Shown here in pieces: positions 37,516 through 45,346 of a stretch of 64,000 nucleotides of DNA. A model generated the notes under the pieces. The model saw only the letters and a program-made list of their open reading frames with translations. It was not told the DNA's origin and made no database searches. Within the stretch, counting starts at the first letter, position 1. Every line of letters starts with the position of its first letter. This DNA comes from Lentzea alba (GTDB lineage Bacteria; Actinomycetota; Actinomycetes; Mycobacteriales; Pseudonocardiaceae). The stretch covers positions 496,001-560,000 of the forward strand of contig NZ_JAAMPJ010000002.1 in the NCBI RefSeq assembly GCF_011067745.1. Direction: 5' to 3'. The translations under genes were made by a program, and so were the position numbers.

Positions 37516-38468
37516 GGCGTCGGAACCTCCGGGTCGATCAGGTTCAGCGCCTTCAGCTCGTTCCACAGGTCCTCGGGAATCGGAGCGGAGAAGTACGCGG
37601 CATTGGCGTTCATCTGCTCCGCCGTTCGCGAGCCGATCACCACCGACACCACTGCCGGATGCCCGAGAGCGAACTGGATCGCCACCTCCGGCAACGTCAC
37701 CCCGTGCCGCTCGCACACCTCAGCGATCGATCGGGCACGAGCGACCAGAGAAGCAGGCGCGTCCTCGTAGTTGTACTTGGCATCAGCAGCGACGACGGGC
37801 TTCGACAACAGCCCGGAGTTGAAGACACCGCACGCCACCACGGAAACGCCGCGGTCCACACACGCGGGCAGGAACGAGACCAGCGCAGGCTGCTCCAGCA
37901 ACGTGTACCGCCCGGCCAGCATCACCACGTCGATGTTCGTCTCACGGACGAACCGCTCCGGCATCTCCCACTGGTTCATCCCGACGCCGATGGCGCCCAC
38001 GACGCCCTGCGACCGCAGGTCCTCCAAGGCGGGATAGGCCTCACCGACAGCGGTTGCCCAGTGGTCGTCCGGATCGTGGATGTAGACGATCTCCACCCGG
38101 TCGGTGTCCAGACGCTCCAAAGAGGACTCGATCGACCGCTTCACCCCGTCCGCCGAGTAGTCCCGGATGCGACGGAAATGCCTGGGTACCGCGAAACCCT
38201 CGTCGTCCAGGCCTTCGCCGTCGAACGGCTCCAGCAACCGCCCGACCTTCGTGGAGATCACGTACTCGTCGCGCGGCCGCCCGGCCAGCGCGACGCCCAA
38301 CCGCCGTTCCGACAACCCGAGCCCGTAGTGGGGCGCGGTGTCGAAGTACCGGACGCCCGTCTGCCACGCCGCCTCGACCGCCCCGAAGGCCTCGGGGTCG
38401 GAGACCTCCCGGAACAGGTTGCCGATCGGCGCGGCACCAAAGCCCAGACGAGAAACAGCAACCTTCAC
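37512..38468 (-). CDS. Aldo/keto reductase, likely L-fucose dehydrogenase
   Basis: A 318-aa TIM-barrel oxidoreductase. Catalytic tetrad positions: YFDTAPHYGLGLSE (Asp, Tyr), VISTKVGR (Lys) and VYIHDPDDHW (His). The RLGFGAAPIGNLFREV start and the VVIGSRTAEQMNANAAYF end are typical of the D-threo-aldose/L-fucose 1-dehydrogenase branch, which oxidises L-fucose to the lactone. The GTG at 38468 overlaps the mutarotase stop. A longer frame upstream crosses the mutarotase gene and is not coding. Confidence 0.85.
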   Translation of the reverse strand: MKVAVSRLGFGAAPIGNLFREVSDPEAFGAVEAAWQTGVRYFDTAPHYGLGLSERRLGVALAGRPRDEYVISTKVGRLLEPFDGEGLDDEGFAVPRHFRRIRDYSADGVKRSIESSLERLDTDRVEIVYIHDPDDHWATAVGEAYPALEDLRSQGVVGAIGVGMNQWEMPERFVRETNIDVVMLAGRYTLLEQPALVSFLPACVDRGVSVVACGVFNSGLLSKPVVAADAKYNYEDAPASLVARARSIAEVCERHGVTLPEVAIQFALGHPAVVSVVIGSRTAEQMNANAAYFSAPIPEDLWNELKALNLIDPEVPTP

Positions 38469-38776
38469 GGCAGCTCCCACACGAGTCGCACATCGGGTTC
38501 GGCACCGGAGTAGTCGTCCTCGACCTCCAGCAGTTCTGCCATCTGAGCCTGCCACGGAATGTTCGCCGGGTGAGTGGCCAGATGAGCACGCATCGCCTGG
38601 TAGTCGTCCACCTCGACCAGGTGGAACAGCTCGCGGCCGGACCGCCAGATCCGCCACGAGTGCACCCCGGCCTCGCGCAACGCGACGTCCAGCTCGGCCG
38701 GAATCCGCGCGTGGATCCGGTCGTAGTCGGCCTCCCGCCCCTCACGAAGCCGGGTGTGCAACGCAACGGTCTCCAA
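38465..38776 (-). CDS. L-rhamnose/L-fucose mutarotase
   Basis: A 103-aa RhaM-type ferredoxin-fold mutarotase. Signature features are YDRIHARIPAELDVALREAGVHSWRIWRSGRELFHLVEVDDY and the C-terminal PDVRLVWELP. It interconverts sugar anomers so that the dehydrogenase receives its preferred form. The start is a TTG at 38776 with AGGAG 7 nt upstream. It overlaps the reductase gene and lies three bases after the permease. Confidence 0.88.
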   Translation of the reverse strand: METVALHTRLREGREADYDRIHARIPAELDVALREAGVHSWRIWRSGRELFHLVEVDDYQAMRAHLATHPANIPWQAQMAELLEVEDDYSGAEPDVRLVWELP

Positions 38777-38779
38777 CGC

Positions 38780-39796
38780 CTACTCCTGTTTCTGGCCGGT
38801 CGCGAACCGGGTCACGATCAGCGCGAGGATGATCACCGCACCGTACGAGGCCTTGATGTAGAAGCCGGACACGCCCTGCAGCCGCAGGATCTGCTCGACC
38901 AGGCCGAGCATCAGCACGCCCGACAACGCACCGAACAGCGTGCCCTTGCCGCCCTGCAACGAGATTCCGCCGATCACCGCGGCCGCGAAGACCTGGAAGA
39001 TCATGCCTTCACCCTGCGTGGCGGCGACAGATCCCAGCCGCCCGGTCATCAGGATGCCCGCGACCACGGCCAGCACCGAGCCGATGATCAGCACGGTCCA
39101 CACCACGCGGTCCACCCGGATGCCGGCGGCCCGCGCGGCCTCCGAGTTGCCTCCGACCGCGTACAGCGAACGGCCGGCGCGCAGGTACTTCAGCACGAAG
39201 ATGCCCGCCGCGTAACAGACGATGCAGATCCACACCGCCGCCGGCAGCCCGAACCAGGTCGTGGAACCCAGGTACAGGAACGACTCCGGCACGTCGATCA
39301 GCGACTTGCCCTCGGTGATCGCGAGCTGCAGACCGCGCAGCATGGTCAGCATGCCCAGGGTCACCATGAACCCGGACAGCCCGACCTTCAGGATCAGGAA
39401 CCCGTTCAGCCCACCGATCGCAACACCGATCAACAGGCACAACGGCAGCGCCATCCACGCCGCGAGACCGACGTCGAGCCCACCGGCCGACGCGGGGATG
39501 ATCAACGCGACCGCCAGCGCGGGAGCGAGACCGACCGTCGATTCCAGCGACAGGTCCATCTTGCCGACGATCAGGATCATCGCCTGGCCCAGCACCAGCA
39601 ACGAGAGCTCGCTCTGCTGGGTCAGCACCGCGATCAGGTTGCCGGGCGTGAGGAAGATCGGCGACAGAACAGCGCCGATGATCAGCAGAAGGATGATCAC
39701 CGGGACGAGCGCCAGGTCCTGATAGCGCGCGAACTGGAACTTCTGCTTCCCAGGCGGCGTAGGAGCCGAGACTGGCGGAGTCATGGCCTTGGTCAT
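38780..39796 (-). CDS. Sugar ABC transporter permease, RbsC type
   Basis: A 338-aa membrane protein with about 8-10 helices. The N-terminal cytoplasmic part (about residues 1-25) is followed by DLALVPVIILLLIIGAVLSPIFLTPGNL. GVQEQ-like features and AVIGGISLQGGKGTLFGALSGVLMLGLV are hallmarks of RbsC/RhaQ-type permeases. It overlaps the ATPase gene by four bases. As part of the fucose operon it probably imports L-fucose or L-rhamnose; specificity is inferred. Confidence 0.9.
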   Translation of the reverse strand: MTKAMTPPVSAPTPPGKQKFQFARYQDLALVPVIILLLIIGAVLSPIFLTPGNLIAVLTQQSELSLLVLGQAMILIVGKMDLSLESTVGLAPALAVALIIPASAGGLDVGLAAWMALPLCLLIGVAIGGLNGFLILKVGLSGFMVTLGMLTMLRGLQLAITEGKSLIDVPESFLYLGSTTWFGLPAAVWICIVCYAAGIFVLKYLRAGRSLYAVGGNSEAARAAGIRVDRVVWTVLIIGSVLAVVAGILMTGRLGSVAATQGEGMIFQVFAAAVIGGISLQGGKGTLFGALSGVLMLGLVEQILRLQGVSGFYIKASYGAVIILALIVTRFATGQKQE

Positions 39797-41268
39797 TCCG
39801 AGCTCATTCCTTCAATAGCCGCAATGAGTTCCTGATCGCGCCAGCCCCGTGCGAACTCGCGCACGACCTGGCCGTGGAACAGCACCAGAACACGGTCGCA
39901 GACCCGCAGGTCGTCGAGCTCGTCGGAGACGACGATCGCCGCCTTGCCCCGGCGTGCCTGCGCGTCGACCACCCCGAGCAGCGACTCCTTGGACTTCACG
40001 TCCACGCCCGCGGTCGGGTTGATCAGCACCAGCACGGACGGGTCGCCGGCGAGTGCCCGCGCCATCACGACCTTCTGCTGGTTGCCGCCGGACAGGTCGG
40101 ACACCGGCTGGTCCGGTCCGGAGGCCTTGACGTCGTAAGAAGCGATCGCGGTGGCACCGGCGGACCGTTGCGCCGACGGCCACACGAAGGCGCCCGCCGT
40201 GCTCATCGTCGCGTTCTCGGCGATCGACAGGTCCAGCACGAGCCCCTGGTGGTGGCGGTCCCGCGGCACACAGCCGATCCCGGCCTTCAAAGCCGCCGGA
40301 ACATCGCCGCCGCGCACCGCGGACCCGTTCACCGAGATCGTGCCGACGGACGGCTTGCGCAGCCCGTAGACGGTTTCGGCGAACTCGTGCTTGCCGGACG
40401 ACGCACTGCCCGCGAGCCCGATGACCTCACCGCGCGACGCGGACAGCGAGATGTCCGAGAAGTGGTCGCCGCTCAACGACGAGACCGTCAGAATCTGATC
40501 TTCAGAGGAAGGCCGGTCGTCGCCGCTGGGCACGTTCAGCCCACCGGCCTCACCGGTCATCGCCTCGATCAGGTCGGGCTTGGACATCTCGGCGACCGGA
40601 GCGGTGACGATGTGCCGCGCGTCGCGGTAGACCGTCACCGTCTGGCAGACCTCGTAGACCTCCTGCAGGTGGTGGGAGATGAACAGGAACGTCACTCCCT
40701 TGTCCTGCAACGACCTCATCCGGTCGAACAGCCGCTCGATCGCCGGGCCGTCGAGCTGCGCGGTCGGTTCGTCGAGGATCACGAACCGCGAGCCGATCGA
40801 CAGCGCCCGCGCGATCTCGACGAGCTGCCGCTGCTCCACGGTCAGCGTGGACACGAGCGAGTCCGGCCGGACCGCCACGTCGTAGGTCTCCAGCAGCGTG
40901 GAAGCCTCGGCCTTCAGCTTCTTCCAGCTGATCAGCCCGCCGCCGAGGTCCTGCCGGTTGATGAACAGGTTCTCGGCGACCGACAGCTCCGGCACGACCG
41001 TCGACTTCTGGTAGACGCAGGCGACGTGCCGGCGCCACGCCGCGCGGTCGGCGACGGGCGGCGCGGGTTCGCCGAAGAAGCTGATCTCGCCCGCGTCCGG
41101 CACCTGCATGCCGGTGAGGACCGAGACCAACGTCGACTTGCCCGCGCCGTTGCGTCCGACGAGCGCGTGCGACTCCCCGGCCCGGATCTCGATGCCCACG
41201 TCGTCCAACGCGAGCGTCCGCCCGAACCGCTTCGTCACGCCACGCGCGATGGCTGCGAACTCACTCAT
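39793..41268 (-). CDS. Sugar ABC transporter ATPase, RbsA type (two nucleotide domains)
   Basis: A 491-aa duplicated ATPase. The N-terminal half has GRNGAGKST, the signature-like STLTVEQRQLVEIARAL and Walker B FVILDEPTAQLD. The C-terminal half has a degenerate Walker A (GSASSGKHE), the signature LSGGNQQKV and LVLINPTAGVDVKSK. The asymmetry is normal in the RbsA family. It overlaps both its neighbours by ATGA, so binding protein, ATPase and permease are produced together. Confidence 0.93.
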   Translation of the reverse strand: MSEFAAIARGVTKRFGRTLALDDVGIEIRAGESHALVGRNGAGKSTLVSVLTGMQVPDAGEISFFGEPAPPVADRAAWRRHVACVYQKSTVVPELSVAENLFINRQDLGGGLISWKKLKAEASTLLETYDVAVRPDSLVSTLTVEQRQLVEIARALSIGSRFVILDEPTAQLDGPAIERLFDRMRSLQDKGVTFLFISHHLQEVYEVCQTVTVYRDARHIVTAPVAEMSKPDLIEAMTGEAGGLNVPSGDDRPSSEDQILTVSSLSGDHFSDISLSASRGEVIGLAGSASSGKHEFAETVYGLRKPSVGTISVNGSAVRGGDVPAALKAGIGCVPRDRHHQGLVLDLSIAENATMSTAGAFVWPSAQRSAGATAIASYDVKASGPDQPVSDLSGGNQQKVVMARALAGDPSVLVLINPTAGVDVKSKESLLGVVDAQARRGKAAIVVSDELDDLRVCDRVLVLFHGQVVREFARGWRDQELIAAIEGMSSE

Positions 41269-42305
41269 TTGGCGATCTGGTTGCCCCAGAAGGCCTTGTC
41301 GTCCACATTCTCCTTGGTGATCAGCGGTGCCGGGAGCTGGTCCTCCAGGCGGCCGTCACCGGTGTCCACGATGGTCGAGTCGTGGTCGGTCTTGCCGGGC
41401 GAGAACGTCTTGCCCTCGACGGCGGCCTTCGCGTAGAAGAGCGCCCACTGCGCGTAGAGGTCGGCCGGCTGGGACACGGTCGCGTCGATCTCGCCCTTGC
41501 GGATCGCCTCCAGCTCCTGCGGGATGCCGTCGTTGGAGACGATGAAGATGTGCTTCGGGTCGGTCGGCGGCACGATCAGGTTCTTCTGCCGCAACACCTG
41601 CAGCGTCGGCGTGAGGAACGCGCCACCGGCCTGCATGTAGATGCCGTTGATGTCCGGGTGCTGGTTGAGCCGCGTCTGCAGGGCCGCGGACGCCTTCGGG
41701 CCCTCCCAGTCGGTCGGCTCCTCGAACACCGTGATGCCGGGGTAGTTCTGCTTCATGCAGGCGGCGAACGCCTCGGAGCGGTCACGGCCGTTGACCGACG
41801 CGAGCGCGCCCTGGAACTCGACGACCTTGCCCTTGCCCTGCAGCTTGTCGCCGAGGAACTTGCACGCCTTCTCGCCGTACGCCTTGTTGTCCGCGCGCAC
41901 GACCATGTAGGTCTTGCCCTTGTCCGGACGGGTGTCGACGGTGATCACCGGGATCTTGGCCTTGTCCAAACGGTCCAAAGTGGATGCGATCGCACCGGTG
42001 TCCTGCGGCGCCATGATGATCGCCTTGGCGCCCTGCGACTGCAGCGACTGGGCGTTGGCGACCAGGTTCTCCACCTTGTTCTGCGAGTTGGTGGGGTTCA
42101 GCAGGTTGACACCGAGTTCCTTCGCCTTGTCCGGGAAGTACTTGATGTAGGAGTTCCAGAAGTCGGTGTCGGCACGCGGGTGGTCGGCGCCGATCGGGCC
42201 GACGCCACTGGCGCCGGTACCACTCGCTCCACCGCCACACGCGGTCAATGTGAGTGCACCGGCGAGCGCGAGGCACACCGCGGCGGTGAGGTTGCGACGC
42301 TTCAT
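41265..42305 (-). CDS. Sugar ABC transporter periplasmic-type binding lipoprotein
   Basis: A 346-aa RbsB-like binding protein. The signal peptide ends at the lipobox LTAC (Cys23) and is followed by a Gly/Ser linker. The Peripla_BP_4 fold shows in LLNPTNSQNKVENLVANAQSLQSQGAKAIIMAPQD and VITVDTRPDKGKTYMVVRADN. The ATG at 42305 has GAAAGG 10 nt upstream; an ATG at 42323 overlapping the SDR stop (ATGA) is the alternative. Ligand presumed L-fucose or a related deoxysugar from the operon. Confidence 0.88.
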   Translation of the reverse strand: MKRRNLTAAVCLALAGALTLTACGGGASGTGASGVGPIGADHPRADTDFWNSYIKYFPDKAKELGVNLLNPTNSQNKVENLVANAQSLQSQGAKAIIMAPQDTGAIASTLDRLDKAKIPVITVDTRPDKGKTYMVVRADNKAYGEKACKFLGDKLQGKGKVVEFQGALASVNGRDRSEAFAACMKQNYPGITVFEEPTDWEGPKASAALQTRLNQHPDINGIYMQAGGAFLTPTLQVLRQKNLIVPPTDPKHIFIVSNDGIPQELEAIRKGEIDATVSQPADLYAQWALFYAKAAVEGKTFSPGKTDHDSTIVDTGDGRLEDQLPAPLITKENVDDKAFWGNQIAK

Positions 42306-42319
42306 CGTTGAATTGCCTT

Positions 42320-43072
42320 TCATGACTGCTTGGGACGCAAGCGCAGGCCATACATGCCACCGTCGACAGCGAGGATCGTGCCTGCGGTGGACCCCGACAG
42401 CGGGCTCGCCAGGTAGGCGATGGCTCCCGCGACCTCATCAGCGGAGACGAGCCGGCCGTGCGGCTGGCGTGCCTCCAACGCGGCTCGTTCGGCGGCCGGA
42501 TCCGGTGCCGAGTCGAGCAGGCGGCCCACCCACGGGGTGTCCGCCGTACCGGGAGCGACCGCGTTGACGCGAATGCCTTCGCGCACGTGGTCGGCGGCCA
42601 TCGCGAGCGTCAGCGAGTACACCGCGCCCTTGCTGGCCGAGTAGAGAGCGCGCTGCGGGAGCCCGGCCCAGGCAGCGATGGAGCAGGTGTTGACGATCGC
42701 CGCGGACGGCGAGTTCCGCAGGTGCGGCAGCGCGGCCCGCGAGACGCGCATCATGCCCAACACGTTGACGTCCAGCACTTTCAGCCACTGGGCGTCGTCG
42801 TTGGCCGTGACGTCGCCCTGCGCGCCGATGCCCGCGTTGTTCACGACGACGTCCAGACGACCGAACCGCTGCACGACCTCGTCGATCGCGGCCCGCACGC
42901 TCTCGTCGTCGGACACGTCCGTGCGGATCCCGACGAGCGGGTCCTTCACGTCCGGGTTGAGGTCCAGCGCCACGACCGTCGCACCGCGCGACGACAACAG
43001 GTTCGCCGTCGCGAGCCCGATGCCGGACGCGCCGCCCGTGACGACGGCGACCAGGCCTTCGAAGTCAGTCAT
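42320..43072 (-). CDS. SDR dehydrogenase, likely 2-keto-3-deoxy-L-fuconate dehydrogenase
   Basis: A 250-aa classical short-chain dehydrogenase. Cofactor motif TGGASGIG (12-19), NNAG (78-81), catalytic Ser131, Tyr144 and Lys148 (YSASK). The acidic residue after strand 2 (ALDLNPD) indicates NAD. Between the fuconate dehydratase and an FAH-type hydrolase in the operon, it should oxidise 2-keto-3-deoxy-L-fuconate to the 2,4-diketo acid. Dehydrogenation of L-fucose itself is the alternative, less likely because an aldo/keto reductase is also present. Confidence 0.85.
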   Translation of the reverse strand: MTDFEGLVAVVTGGASGIGLATANLLSSRGATVVALDLNPDVKDPLVGIRTDVSDDESVRAAIDEVVQRFGRLDVVVNNAGIGAQGDVTANDDAQWLKVLDVNVLGMMRVSRAALPHLRNSPSAAIVNTCSIAAWAGLPQRALYSASKGAVYSLTLAMAADHVREGIRVNAVAPGTADTPWVGRLLDSAPDPAAERAALEARQPHGRLVSADEVAGAIAYLASPLSGSTAGTILAVDGGMYGLRLRPKQS

Positions 43073-44375
43073 CCTCGTCCTCCAGTGCTGTCCACACCGG
43101 ACCGTCCGGGTAGCGGTAGTCGGACAGCGTCTCGTCCTTGAGCTGAGCGGAGAATCCCGGCTCGGCGGGTGCCAGGTAACGGCCGCGTTCGACGACGGCC
43201 GGGTCCAGGAAGTGCTCGTGCAGGTGGTCGACCCACTCGATCACCCGGCTGCCGATCTCGCCGGAGACGGCGGCGTAGTCGAAGAACGACAGGTGCCGGA
43301 CCAGTTCACACAGGCCCACACCACCGGCGTGCGGGCACACCGGGATGTCGAACTTCTTGGCCAGCAACAGGATCGCGATGTTCTCGTTGACGCCCGCGAC
43401 CCGGCACGCGTCGAGCTGCAACACGTCGATCGCGCCGGCCTGCAGGAGTTGCTTGAACACCACGCGGTTCTGCACGTGCTCACCGGTGGCGACCCTGATG
43501 GGGGCCACCGCGTCCGCGATCGCGCGGTGCGCCAGCACGTCGTCCGGAGAGGTGGGCTCCTCGATCCAGTACGGGTCGTACGGCGCCAGCTCGCGCATCC
43601 AGCGGACCGCCGTGTCGACGTCCCAACGCTGGTTCGCGTCCACCGCCACGCGTACCTCGTCACCGACGACCTCGCGGGCGAGCTTCATCCGGCGGACGTC
43701 GTCGTCGAGGCTGCCACCGACCTTGAGCTTGATCATGTCGAAGCCGTCGGCCAGGGCCTGGCGCGCGAGCCCGGCGAGCTTCTCGTCGGAGTAGCCGAGC
43801 CAGCCCGGTGACGTCGTGTAGGCCGGGTATCCGTCGCGGGCAATGGTTTCCACGCGTTCGGCCTTGCCGTGTTCGATCTTGCGCAGGATCTGCAGCGCGT
43901 CGTCGGGCGTCAGCGCATCGCTGAGGTACCGGAAGTCGACGAGGCTGACGATCTCCTCGGGCGTCATCTGGGCGAGGAACCGCCAGACGGGCAGCCCGGC
44001 GCGGCGGGCGGCGAGGTCCCACGCGGCGTTGACCACCGCGCCGATCGCCATGTGCGCGACGCCCTTCTCCGGGCCGAGCCAGCGCAGCTGCGAGTCGCCG
44101 ATCAGCTCGAAGTACAGCTCCGCCAGCGCCTTCGCGTTCTCCGGCACGTCCTTGCCGACGACGTGCGGGGCCAGCGCCTTGATCGCGGCGGCCTGCACGT
44201 CGTTGCCGCGGCCGATGGTGAACGCGAGCCCGTGGCCCTCGGGTCCGTCGTCGGTCCGCAGCACCACGTACGCGGCGCTGTAGTCGGGGTCCGGGTTCAT
44301 CGCGTCGGAGCCGTCGAGCTCGCGCGAGGTCGGGAACCGGATGTCCAGCACGTCCAGTGAGGTGATCTTGGGCAT
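43065..44375 (-). CDS. fucD: L-fuconate dehydratase
   Basis: A 436-aa mandelate-racemase-group member of the enolase superfamily. Catalytic residues: Lys216 and Lys218 (IKLKV), metal ligands Asp246 (with Asn248), Glu272 and Glu299, and His349 (CPHAGG). The segments [28 protein letters not shown] and [14 protein letters not shown] are those of known fuconate dehydratases. The family is distinctive enough to assign the pathway. It dehydrates L-fuconate to 2-keto-3-deoxy-L-fuconate and overlaps the SDR gene by eight bases. Confidence 0.93.
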   Translation of the reverse strand: MPKITSLDVLDIRFPTSRELDGSDAMNPDPDYSAAYVVLRTDDGPEGHGLAFTIGRGNDVQAAAIKALAPHVVGKDVPENAKALAELYFELIGDSQLRWLGPEKGVAHMAIGAVVNAAWDLAARRAGLPVWRFLAQMTPEEIVSLVDFRYLSDALTPDDALQILRKIEHGKAERVETIARDGYPAYTTSPGWLGYSDEKLAGLARQALADGFDMIKLKVGGSLDDDVRRMKLAREVVGDEVRVAVDANQRWDVDTAVRWMRELAPYDPYWIEEPTSPDDVLAHRAIADAVAPIRVATGEHVQNRVVFKQLLQAGAIDVLQLDACRVAGVNENIAILLLAKKFDIPVCPHAGGVGLCELVRHLSFFDYAAVSGEIGSRVIEWVDHLHEHFLDPAVVERGRYLAPAEPGFSAQLKDETLSDYRYPDGPVWTALEDEDD

Positions 44376-44378
44376 GGT

Positions 44379-45233
44379 TCAGGCCTGCCCGAGGGTCTGA
44401 CGTTGCTTGCCGAGGCCTTCGATCTCCAGCTCGACCACGTCGCCGGCGCGCAGGTACGGCTTGGGCTCCGGCTGGCCGAGCGCCACCCCGGCGGGTGTAC
44501 CGGTGTTGATGACGTCACCCGGTCGAAGGACAAGGAACTGGCTGAGGTAGCGCACGATCTCGGCCACCGGGAAGATCATGTTCTTGGTGGACGAGTTCTG
44601 CTTGATCTCGCCGTTCACCCAGAGCCGCATCTCGAGGCTCTGCGGGTCGGAAATCTCGTCAGCGGGCACGAGGAAGGGGCCGAGCGGGTTGAACGTCTCG
44701 CAGTTCTTGCCCTTGTCCCACGTCCCGCCGCGCTCGATCTGGAACTCGCGCTCGGAGACGTCGTGCGAGAGCACGTACGCGCCGACGCAGCTCAGAGCGT
44801 CCTCTTCGGACTCGAGGTAACGAGCGGTGCGCCCGATCACGACGCCGAGCTCGACCTCCCAGTCGGTCTTCACGGACCGGCGCGGGACGAGCACCTCGTC
44901 GTACGGGCCCACGACCGTGTCGGGCGTCTTGAGGAACATCACCGGCTCGCCCGGGATGTCCGCGCCGGTCTCCTCCGCGTGGTCGCGGTAGTTGAGGCCG
45001 ATGCAGATGACCTTGCCGGGACGCGCGAGCGGAGGCCCGACGCGCACTCCCTCGGTGTCCAGGACTTCCAGCTCACCGGCTTCGAGGGCCGCCCGCACGC
45101 GGTTGACGCCGTCGTTCGCGAGGAACGCCCCGTCGATGTCCGGGGTGATCGGCAGGAGGTCGTATGTGGTCCCGTCGTCGGTCCTCACTGCAGGACGTTC
45201 ATCGCCGACCGGCCCGAGGCGCAGAAGCTGCAC
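44379..45233 (-). CDS. FAH-family hydrolase, likely 2,4-diketo-3-deoxy-L-fuconate hydrolase
   Basis: A 284-aa fumarylacetoacetate-hydrolase-fold enzyme. VICIGLNYRDHAEETG opens the catalytic domain, DWEVELGVVIGR holds the metal-binding glutamates and the C-terminal INTGTPAGVALGQPEPKPYLRAGDVVELEIEGLG completes it. GTG at 45233 is chosen because AGAGGAGG lies about 7 nt upstream; the frame extends seven codons further. As the operon's last catalytic step it should cleave the diketo acid to pyruvate and L-lactate. It is the first gene after the promoter, three bases before fucD. Confidence 0.88.
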   Translation of the reverse strand: MQLLRLGPVGDERPAVRTDDGTTYDLLPITPDIDGAFLANDGVNRVRAALEAGELEVLDTEGVRVGPPLARPGKVICIGLNYRDHAEETGADIPGEPVMFLKTPDTVVGPYDEVLVPRRSVKTDWEVELGVVIGRTARYLESEEDALSCVGAYVLSHDVSEREFQIERGGTWDKGKNCETFNPLGPFLVPADEISDPQSLEMRLWVNGEIKQNSSTKNMIFPVAEIVRYLSQFLVLRPGDVINTGTPAGVALGQPEPKPYLRAGDVVELEIEGLGKQRQTLGQA

Positions 45234-45265
45234 GGCCGTTCCTCCTCTGGTCACACCTCACGAAG

Positions 45266-45276
45266 ACATCGGATGT
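45266..45276 (-). promoter_or_regulatory. Candidate operator of the fucose operon
   Basis: ACATCGGATGT is a perfect 11-bp palindrome about 32 bp before the FAH-hydrolase start, in the short region between the fucose operon and the divergent subtilase gene. Size and form suit a GntR/FCD-type regulator. No regulator gene adjoins the operon. Confidence 0.4.
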
Positions 45277-45346
45277 ATAGCCCTGCGAGGGCACTTACGT
45301 CTAGGGCTTGCCGCGAAGTCGTCCGATGAATAAAGAGGGGTTGATC

